Shown in pieces: positions 23,163 through 29,652 of a stretch of 36,989 nt of DNA. The stretch lies in contig JAGVQJ010000099.1 of the NCBI GenBank assembly GCA_020051775.1, positions 1-36,989 of the forward strand. The letters are read 5' to 3'. The notes under the pieces were generated by a model. That model was not told where the DNA came from, made no database searches, and worked only from the letters and a program-made list of their open reading frames with translations. The position numbers and the translations under genes were made by a program. The stretch's first letter is position 1. Each line of letters begins with the position of its first letter. The stretch is from Calditrichota bacterium. Lineage in GTDB: Bacteria > Electryoneota > B3-LCP.

Positions 23163-24227
23163 CTAACCGGCCAAGTTCACATCAAACAGCTTGGGATTTT
23201 CGGCTACGTGTGCTGCAAGTTCGCGATCAATTTCGCCTTTGTGCAGTAGCCGCATCAAATCCTGATCCAAAGACTGCATCCCGGATTTGCCTCCTGATTG
23301 TATTACGGAGGGAATCTGGTAAATTTTGTCTTCGCGGATCAAGTTTCGCACCGCAGTGGAGGCGACCATGACTTCCAAAGCTGCTACGCGCCCGCTGCCA
23401 TCCTTCAGAGGCAGCAACTTCTGAGCCACCACAGCTTCCAAGGATTCTGCCAGCATGGATCGCACTTGCGTCTTCTGCGATGAAGGGAAGATGTCAATAA
23501 TGCGGTCAATGGTTTTGGCAGCGCTGGAAGTATGCAACGTGGCCAGCACCAGGTGCCCGGTTTCAGCGGCCGTCAACGCCAAAGCGATGGTTTCCAAGTC
23601 GCGCATTTCACCCACCAGGATCACGTCCGGGTCTTCGCGCAAAGCGGCGCGAAGGGCATTGGCGAAGGAGTGCGTGTTGGCGCCCAGCTCTCTCTGGTTG
23701 ATTAAGCAGTTGCGGCTTTCATGGAAGAACTCCACAGGGTCTTCGATGGTGATGATGTGGAGTTCCTTGTATTCATTGATGTAATCCACCATCGTGGCCA
23801 GGGTGGTGGATTTACCGCTGCCGGTAGGCCCAGTCAGAAGCACCAGGCCGCGATCACGCATGGCCAGATCCTTCATGATGGCCGGCAAACCCAGCTCTTC
23901 AAAGGAGCGGATTTCGGCGGGGATGGTGCGGAATACCGCCGACATCCCTTGAATTTGCTGGAACACATTCACGCGGAAACGGGCGATGGTTTCCAACTTC
24001 CAGGAGAAGTCAATCTCTTTGACCTCTTCGAAGCGCTCCTGCTGTGGCTGACTTAAGATGGCGAAAATCAACCTCTCCATGAGCTCTTGTGTCATGTGAG
24101 GCAGCGACAGCTTCCTCATGCGGCCGTGCACCCGGATCATGGGGATGGACCCCGTGGCCAGATGCAGATCGGACGCGCCTTGGTCAACCGCGAAGTGCAG
24201 AAGCTGATTGATGTCTTTGATATCCAA
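23163..24227 (-). CDS. pilT: Type IV pilus retraction ATPase PilT, TTG start
   Basis: A 354-residue PilT. It has Walker A GPTGSGKS (133-140), the Asp box (HIITIEDPVEF), Walker B (VILVGEMRD), the His box (GHLVLATLHTSSA) and the PilT-specific C-terminal motif AVRNLIREDKIYQI. This hexameric motor depolymerises the pilus and drives twitching. An in-frame TAG lies two codons before the TTG at 24227 and the next methionine is residue 30, so TTG must be the start. The gene follows pilA after 23 bases. Length and motifs are normal, so retraction is expected to work. Confidence 0.93.
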   Translation of the reverse strand: MDIKDINQLLHFAVDQGASDLHLATGSIPMIRVHGRMRKLSLPHMTQELMERLIFAILSQPQQERFEEVKEIDFSWKLETIARFRVNVFQQIQGMSAVFRTIPAEIRSFEELGLPAIMKDLAMRDRGLVLLTGPTGSGKSTTLATMVDYINEYKELHIITIEDPVEFFHESRNCLINQRELGANTHSFANALRAALREDPDVILVGEMRDLETIALALTAAETGHLVLATLHTSSAAKTIDRIIDIFPSSQKTQVRSMLAESLEAVVAQKLLPLKDGSGRVAALEVMVASTAVRNLIREDKIYQIPSVIQSGGKSGMQSLDQDLMRLLHKGEIDRELAAHVAENPKLFDVNLAG

Positions 24228-24250
24228 AGTCTATCCGCCTTGTCGGTTGT

Positions 24251-24679
24251 TTATTCGCCGGAATTGTCCGAAGGCAGTCCGTAGCCGGTAAACTTGCCGG
24301 TTTGCACGTCGTAGATCACGACTTGGCCGGCGCCGCCCTTCATACGTTCCGTAGAGGTGCCCATGATCTGTTCCAAGTTGTTGGGATTGCCCACAATCTG
24401 AAACTCCCACTGATCCATGGTGGCGCGGTCAATTTCCAGGTATTCTTGTTGTTGCAGGATGTTCAGGTCAACCGGATACTGTCCGGCGTCCTGGCGATAC
24501 ATCTTGCAGGCATTGTAAATAGCGCCGATAGTGGCCTGAGGGTCGGAGGCGCGGGCGCCTTCAACATACTGGATATAAATGGGTACAGAAATGGCCGCCA
24601 GAATGGCCACAATCACCACCACGATCAGTACTTCGATCAGGGTGAAGCCTTCGTCCTTCTTGAAGAACCTTTTCAGCAT
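24251..24679 (-). CDS. pilA: Major type IV pilin / GspG-like pilin PilA
   Basis: A 142-residue prepilin. The short leader MLKRFFKKDEG is followed by the canonical FTLIEVLIVVVIVAILAAIS with glutamate at +5. The globular part is small and GspG-like (IYNACKMYRQDAGQYP, then LEIDRATMDQWEF). It lacks the C-terminal disulfide loop of proteobacterial pilins, with only one cysteine in the mature chain. GGAG five bases upstream selects the ATG at 24679 over a GTG two codons earlier. It is the likely main pilus subunit, being first in the locus and having the simplest pilin structure. Confidence 0.88.
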   Translation of the reverse strand: MLKRFFKKDEGFTLIEVLIVVVIVAILAAISVPIYIQYVEGARASDPQATIGAIYNACKMYRQDAGQYPVDLNILQQQEYLEIDRATMDQWEFQIVGNPNNLEQIMGTSTERMKGGAGQVVIYDVQTGKFTGYGLPSDNSGE

Positions 24680-24741
24680 GTTCACTCCTTGCTTGTGCCC
24701 TTTGGACTTGGGGGAATCATTTCAATTTCAACCAATCATAT

Positions 24742-24771
24742 ATAATATAAGACATTTTTCCCTGAATGCAA
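24742..24771 (-). promoter_or_regulatory. Candidate promoter of pilA
   Basis: On the minus strand TTGCAT (24771-24766) and TATTAT (24747-24742) are 18 bases apart, about 60 bases before the pilA start. The -10 box is good and the -35 box is weak. I saw no sigma-54 GG/GC element, which drives pilin genes in many proteobacteria. Confidence 0.42.
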
Positions 24772-24862
24772 TAACTGATTTCATAAATTCTACAATTTCC
24801 CCAGTGCGAAAAATACAATAATATGGAGTTCGTATCGTTCGAGTAAAGGCAAGATGTATACC

Positions 24863-24893
24863 AAAAAAGAGCCGCTATTATTGCGACTCTTTC
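24863..24893 (-). terminator. Intrinsic terminator of the first sigma/anti-sigma operon
   Basis: On the minus strand, arms AAAGAGTCGC and GCGGCTCTTT pair over ten positions with one T-G wobble, around a seven-base loop, and run into a stretch of T residues. It lies about 60 bases past the anti-sigma stop codon. Confidence 0.75.
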
Positions 24894-24950
24894 AGGATTA
24901 CCCAACGATTGATGCTGCAAAGCCTACACCAGATCGCGCAAGGGATGCAC

Positions 24951-25469
24951 TTATCGGCGCAAAGCTTTAAGCATCTGCCATAATCCCCAGCAGAGTATTA
25001 CCCCTCCTACCCCCAAATTCACCAACATCATCGAGCTGCCGGCGGGAAACTGTGACAACCAATCCGAGGCGGGCAAGTTATTCAGATCGGTGAAGCTCTT
25101 CAACAGGTCGGCCTGCAGCAAGTGATCAGTAACCCACTTTTTCAAGCCGCCTAAATAGGGATTGGCGAACATGCCAAGGAACAAACCCACCAAGATAACG
25201 GCCACTCCCATACCCAGGGCCCAGAGCCATTCCGGCAGGGTGCGGACGGATTCTATGGAATCCAAATCCTGCAGAACCATCACTCGCAACTGAGGCGGCG
25301 CCTGCAGCGGTATCGCTGCATGCAGCAGATCGCCTAAACGGCGTTCCTGGTCCAGAATCGCGCGGCAGGTAGGGCATTTCGCGATATGCGCTTCCAATTC
25401 CGGGCGTTGTGGCACAGGCACGTCACCGTTCAGATAATCTTCAATGATTTGCAATGGGGGACATTTCAT
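24951..25469 (-). CDS. Zinc-finger anti-sigma factor
   Basis: A 172-residue membrane protein. The N-terminal zf-HC2/ZAS domain shows His28, Cys32 and Cys35 (HIAKCPTC), the pattern that binds zinc and holds the cognate ECF sigma factor. Membrane helices are at about 83-103 and near the C-terminus (LVNLGVGGVILCWGLWQML). The start codon overlaps the sigma stop codon as ATGA, so the two are made together. The partner is the sigma factor encoded just upstream. The signal sensed is unknown. Confidence 0.85.
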   Translation of the reverse strand: MKCPPLQIIEDYLNGDVPVPQRPELEAHIAKCPTCRAILDQERRLGDLLHAAIPLQAPPQLRVMVLQDLDSIESVRTLPEWLWALGMGVAVILVGLFLGMFANPYLGGLKKWVTDHLLQADLLKSFTDLNNLPASDWLSQFPAGSSMMLVNLGVGGVILCWGLWQMLKALRR

Positions 25470-26065
25470 GAGGCTTTGTCCCTGATTTCATGAGGCGGCC
25501 TGCCACCGGCTTCCAACCGATCGGCTTGGTCGCGCAGTTTTTCCCGGGCCCTGAATAGGTACGCTTTAATCGTCCCCACGGGTCTACCGGTAATGTGGGC
25601 AATTTCGTTTAAGTCCAAGCCTTGTAAGTAATGTAATACCACGATGCTGCGATACAAGGGCGGAAGCCCCTGCAATAATCTCTCGATTAAATCCTGTTTT
25701 TCCAGCGCCCGGTCAAAAGAAGATGAATCGGTGGAACTCCTGATTTCGTCCATGTCGGCAGATGGCATACTATCTGCGGGAATACCCCGACGACGCAATT
25801 CGCTGTAGCAGCAGTTCAGGGTGATGCGATAAAGCCAACTGGAGAATTTACTGTTTCCCTGGAAGCCGGAAAGGGCACGCCAGGCGCGCACGAAAGCATC
25901 CTGAGCTGCGTCCAGAGCGCGGTTGGGATCACCCAGGGTGCGACAGGCCAAGGTGTAAACCTGATCCTGATAGCGCTCCACCAGCCGACCATAGGCATGC
26001 GAATCCCCCCGCTTCGCCTGTCCAATCAGATCCTCATCGGAATTTATCTTCGATTCGACGGCCAT
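25466..26065 (-). CDS. ECF RNA polymerase sigma factor
   Basis: A 199-residue sigma-70 family protein. Region 2 (about 14-85) contains DAAQDAFVRAWRAL and SSWLYRITLNCCYSELRRR. Region 4 (about 125-180) contains LPPLYRSIVVLHYLQGLDLNEIAHI followed by the helix-turn-helix GRPVGTIKAYLFRAREKLR. The architecture is of the RpoE/SigW type with a zinc anti-sigma partner encoded downstream. An ECF-type promoter-like element lies only about ten bases before the ATG, so the message may be leaderless. The divergent neighbour across a 350-base gap is the first secreted peptidase, a possible target. Confidence 0.92.
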   Translation of the reverse strand: MAVESKINSDEDLIGQAKRGDSHAYGRLVERYQDQVYTLACRTLGDPNRALDAAQDAFVRAWRALSGFQGNSKFSSWLYRITLNCCYSELRRRGIPADSMPSADMDEIRSSTDSSSFDRALEKQDLIERLLQGLPPLYRSIVVLHYLQGLDLNEIAHITGRPVGTIKAYLFRAREKLRDQADRLEAGGRPPHEIRDKAS

Positions 26066-26074
26066 TCACTTATA

Positions 26075-26102
26075 AGACTAAGAAAATAGGCTTCCGGTTA
26101 CA
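26075..26102 (-). promoter_or_regulatory. Candidate ECF-type promoter before the first sigma gene
   Basis: On the minus strand TGTAAC (26102-26097) and GTCT (26078-26075) are separated by 18 bases that contain CCTATTTT. The same elements with a 17-base spacer precede the second ECF sigma gene. The AAC/GTC core at this distance is typical of ECF promoters. Confidence 0.55.
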
Positions 26103-26152
26103 GGCGCCAGAATAATTCATGGTGGAATTTTTAGGGAGACGACAAAAATCGC

Positions 26153-26181
26153 TTGACATTGCCAGATTATTTTTGTACTTT
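26153..26181 (+). promoter_or_regulatory. Candidate sigma-70 promoter of the peptidase gene
   Basis: A perfect TTGACA (26153-26158) is followed after 17 bases by TACTTT (26176-26181). The -10 box is weak. The predicted transcript has a leader of about 225 bases. Confidence 0.5.
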
Positions 26182-26415
26182 AAAGGACATGCCAATTATC
26201 TTTCCCTATATAATAATGGAATACCGGACAAGGCGCAAGGACAATCCCAAATGATTGCCGTCTGTGTTATAAACGACGAGAATGCAGGTACAAGTGTTGG
26301 CGGCCGCCTCTGGTGCTACTTCAGTGCTGAAACAGCTAAAATATCCCGATCAGAACACTACCTAGAATAGATGCGACGACACTGAAAACTAAAGTTGTCA
26401 CCCCAAGGAGGAGAG

Positions 26416-29400
26416 ATGCGAAACAGTTTACGTATGCTGATGCTTTGTGGCTTGATGGGAATTCTGTTGGCGCTGCCTATGGCGGTTCAGTCCGCCATGA
26501 ATGAGGACGAAGCCATAGCGCGCATTGAGCAGAATGTGCTGCCTCAGGGCAAGGATCAGGTCGTGTTAAAGATCTGGGGGCCGATTCCCGCCGGTACTAA
26601 AATTCGCGGCACCAAGGAGCTGGTCATGGTGGCGCCGGCACAAGGGTACGCGGTGTACATTGACGATTACCCTACCGCCAACCTGTTTCACCCGGTGCGT
26701 TACGCCTTCGTTGCCAGCGTTACCGGCGCGGTTTCAGTCATGGCTGCAATGAGCCCGCCTTTGAACGAATCGGAATACCAGATGATCAGCACCGCTATCG
26801 GCGATAAACTGATGGCGGCAACCAACGTGATCGCCGCCCCGGCTCCGGCACTGCCTCAACCCTACACCACCACTCGCGGCGAGCGCTGGGCGGTGTTGAT
26901 GAACGGCGGTTATAACTCCGGCAACAACCACATCCGTTACTGGAACGACCTCTCCAATATTTATGCCGCCTTGGATAGTGTTTACGGCTATCAGGACGAC
27001 CATATCATCGTGCTCTGTTCGGATGGCACCAATCCAGCCCCGGACCAATCGAACGGACAGAATTCACCCCCTGACCTGGATGGCGACGGCGACGCGGACA
27101 TCATGTACCCGTGTCTGTTGGCTAATGTTGATCAAGTCTTCGGCTGGCTGGCCAATAATCTGTCGAACGGCGATCAACTGTTTGTTTTCACAACCGATCA
27201 CGGCAGCCCGGTCAGCGGTTGGGACGTCGTCGAAAATCTCTGGAATATGGAGGAACTTACCGATGACCATTTTGCGCTGTTGATCGGGGCACTGCCGGAA
27301 GGCGTGATCGTCACTTACACATTGGAGCCCTGCAATTCCGGCGGCTTTATGGATGACTTGATCGTGCCGACCCTGGCGCCCATCGTCGGCTCTTCCGCCT
27401 GCGCTTATAATGAATCCTCGTGGGCTATGCCGCCCAATTACATCTACGATACCTACGTGTTTCACTGGACGGCGGCCGTCAAGGGTATTGATGGCTTCGG
27501 AGTCCCGGTCAACGCGGATTACAACGGCGACGGCCGGGTGACATTCGATGAGGCCTTCCGCTATGCTGAAGACCATGATCAATCAAATGAGACGCCACAG
27601 TATGGTGAATCACCGGTGGGATTGGGCGCGCAAACTTCGCTCTGGCCGCAAGCGGCGGCTCTGGCGCCGGCTGCCCCATCGAATTTCACCGTAAGCCCAA
27701 ATCAGGCGCAGCTCATGGCCACTCTGCAATGGACTAACCCCACTCTGACGTTCAACGGTCAGCCGCTGACCTCAATTGATCGCGTCGTCATCAAGCGAAA
27801 TGGCGTGGCAGTAGACAGCCTGACCAGCATGACGCCCGGTCAAAATGTCTCCTACAATAATAACGTACCGTCAGCCGACAGCTACAACTATTCCATCTAT
27901 GCCATCAACGCTGCGGGCAACGGCGTCTCTACGAGCGCTGTCGCCTGGATCGGTCTGGACACCCCCGGTCCGGTCACCAGCTTGACAGGTTCTGGTGTGG
28001 GCACCACGCTGGTCGCCAATCTCTCCTGGGTCAATCCATTGGTTGGAGCACACAACGGTTACTGGCCGGTCGGCACCATCAGTGGATACGTCATTCATCG
28101 TTACGGACCCAGCCAGACGACCATCAACCTGACCGGTCTTCAGACTGCTTTTACGGACAATGATATACCGGTGCAGGGTTGGTATCACTATGGTGTGATC
28201 CCTGTTGATGCTTCCGGCAATGGCCCCGAAACCATGACGGCAAACTTCTACGTTGGTCCGCCGGAATTTGCCCAGATCCCCTATAACTGGGTGGAAATCG
28301 CTGGTATCGGAACCAACTCCGGCCTGACCAACGACGACCAGAATTTAGGCCCGTTCAACCTCGGTTTCAGCTTTCCATGGTATAATGGCGCCACTTACAA
28401 TCAAGTCCGGATTTGCTCCAACGGCTGGATTTCATTCAGCTCTACCATCACCGCCTTCACCAATACAGTGCTACCCAACAGCAGTCTGACAGCGGCGCCC
28501 GCCAACGGCATCTGCGCCCTCTGGGACGACCTCTATCCGCCCGGCCCGCCGGTGGGTCAGGTTCTTTACTACTATGATGCCGCCAACTCTCGCTTCATCG
28601 TGGAGTGGAATGACGTCATGAGCTACACCTCGCCGCGCACACCGCAGAAATTTGAGATCATCCTTTATCCCAGCGGCCAGATTGACTTCATGTACCACAC
28701 TCTCCAGGCTCCCTGCCTCAACAGCAGCACAGTGGGCATTCAGAATGCCACCGGTACGGTTGGCGTCCAGGTGACTTTCAACGGTTCCGGGCCGCTGGAA
28801 CCGGCTAGCAATACGGGCATTCGCATCTTCTCGGTCTCCGCGCCCAATACTAATGTGGACGTGACCCTCACGCCGGTGGCACCACCGATCATCATTCCGG
28901 CCTCCGGCGGCTCCTTCCAGTTCAATGCCACGGTGGCCAACAATGGCACCTCACCCGCCTCGTTCGGCGCCTGGATCATGCAGCAGATCCCGGATCTGAC
29001 CTGGCAAGGGCCGATGCTGGGACCGGTTCCCTTGACTCTTCCCGCCACCACGACGGTCACGCGTTTGCGCACCCAAAACGTTCCCGCATCAGCCCCGACC
29101 GGACTTTACACCTATCGCGGCTATGTGGGCGTCTACCCGGCCACCAAGTGGGATTCCAGCAGCTTCACTTATACCAAGTCCGCAACCGGCAACGGGCCGA
29201 TTGTCAACACTTGGGAAAATTGGGGCGAAAGTTTCGCACCTTACGAAGACCTGCCGATTGGTGGGGAGATCATCCCTACAACCTGCGGTCTGAACCAGAA
29301 CAGCCCCAATCCATTCAATCCCGTAACTGCGATCAACTATCAACTCTCGACCAACAGCCAGGTCAGCCTGCAGGTTTTCGACATCGGCGGCAGGTTAGTG

Positions 29401-29541
29401 GCTACCTTGGTGGACGGATGGCAGGAAGCGGGATCGCATCAAGTCACCTTCGATGGATCGCGATTAGCGTCCGGTTTGTATCTGGTAAGAATGCAAGCAG
29501 GCGAGTTTAATGCTACGAAGAAGATGATGTTAGTGAAATAG
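26416..29541 (+). CDS. Secreted C13/legumain-like cysteine peptidase with FN3 domains and sorting tail
   Basis: A 1041-residue secreted protein. It has a signal peptide (about 1-27) and a conserved pro-region. A clan CD catalytic domain (about 140-405) shows the catalytic pair His262 (FTTDHG) and Cys306 (LEPCNSGG). Acidic calcium-type loops DLDGDGDADI and DYNGDGRVTFDEA lie around it. Two fibronectin type III-like domains follow (about 415-512 and 514-611). Then come a beta domain with the SNGWISF motif (about 612-812) and a pre-tail domain. The last 85 residues form a Por/type IX-style sorting tail (NPFNPVTAINYQL, GGRLVATL, ASGLYLVRM, KKMMLVK). The protein is probably on the cell surface or released. 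AAGGAGGA precedes the ATG. A paralogue follows. Confidence 0.82.
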   Translation: MRNSLRMLMLCGLMGILLALPMAVQSAMNEDEAIARIEQNVLPQGKDQVVLKIWGPIPAGTKIRGTKELVMVAPAQGYAVYIDDYPTANLFHPVRYAFVASVTGAVSVMAAMSPPLNESEYQMISTAIGDKLMAATNVIAAPAPALPQPYTTTRGERWAVLMNGGYNSGNNHIRYWNDLSNIYAALDSVYGYQDDHIIVLCSDGTNPAPDQSNGQNSPPDLDGDGDADIMYPCLLANVDQVFGWLANNLSNGDQLFVFTTDHGSPVSGWDVVENLWNMEELTDDHFALLIGALPEGVIVTYTLEPCNSGGFMDDLIVPTLAPIVGSSACAYNESSWAMPPNYIYDTYVFHWTAAVKGIDGFGVPVNADYNGDGRVTFDEAFRYAEDHDQSNETPQYGESPVGLGAQTSLWPQAAALAPAAPSNFTVSPNQAQLMATLQWTNPTLTFNGQPLTSIDRVVIKRNGVAVDSLTSMTPGQNVSYNNNVPSADSYNYSIYAINAAGNGVSTSAVAWIGLDTPGPVTSLTGSGVGTTLVANLSWVNPLVGAHNGYWPVGTISGYVIHRYGPSQTTINLTGLQTAFTDNDIPVQGWYHYGVIPVDASGNGPETMTANFYVGPPEFAQIPYNWVEIAGIGTNSGLTNDDQNLGPFNLGFSFPWYNGATYNQVRICSNGWISFSSTITAFTNTVLPNSSLTAAPANGICALWDDLYPPGPPVGQVLYYYDAANSRFIVEWNDVMSYTSPRTPQKFEIILYPSGQIDFMYHTLQAPCLNSSTVGIQNATGTVGVQVTFNGSGPLEPASNTGIRIFSVSAPNTNVDVTLTPVAPPIIIPASGGSFQFNATVANNGTSPASFGAWIMQQIPDLTWQGPMLGPVPLTLPATTTVTRLRTQNVPASAPTGLYTYRGYVGVYPATKWDSSSFTYTKSATGNGPIVNTWENWGESFAPYEDLPIGGEIIPTTCGLNQNSPNPFNPVTAINYQLSTNSQVSLQVFDIGGRLVATLVDGWQEAGSHQVTFDGSRLASGLYLVRMQAGEFNATKKMMLVK

Positions 29542-29559
29542 TCTCAAGCCAAACGTATG

Positions 29560-29597
29560 GCGTCAGGTCCTCCGGTTTTTACCGGAGGACCTGACGC
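29560..29597. repeat. Long perfect palindrome between the peptidase genes
   Basis: Seventeen perfect base pairs, with left arm at 29560-29576 (GCGTCAGGTCCTCCGGT), right arm at 29581-29597 and loop TTTT. It starts 19 bases after the first peptidase stop codon. It may be a terminator or attenuator between the paralogues, but no long T-run follows. Confidence 0.85.
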
Positions 29598-29652
29598 ATT
29601 GATATGTTCTTTCAATTCCATGACCATTCTTTGCTTCAGGCACGGAGACGCG

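Larger units (their letters stand above)
26066..26415. other. Divergent intergenic region between sigma gene and first peptidase
   Basis: About 350 bases with no convincing gene. It contains the ECF-like element for the minus-strand sigma gene, a sigma-70-type promoter for the peptidase gene, a TATAAT box at 26209-26214 that may be a second -10 element, and a leader of roughly 200 bases before the peptidase ATG. I do not recognise a riboswitch in the leader. Confidence 0.55.

Noticed and set aside
24680-24860. Sigma-54 promoter for pilA
   Set aside because: No GG and GC pair at the required distance; a sigma-70-like pair fits better.
26119-26370. Open frame of 83 codons in the leader of the first peptidase
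   Set aside because: It overlaps the promoter boxes, has no clear ribosome site and shows no protein-like features.
29557-29652. N-terminal extension of the second peptidase through the palindrome
   Set aside because: The GGAG site and the signal peptide both point to the ATG at 29653; the extension would only translate the hairpin.
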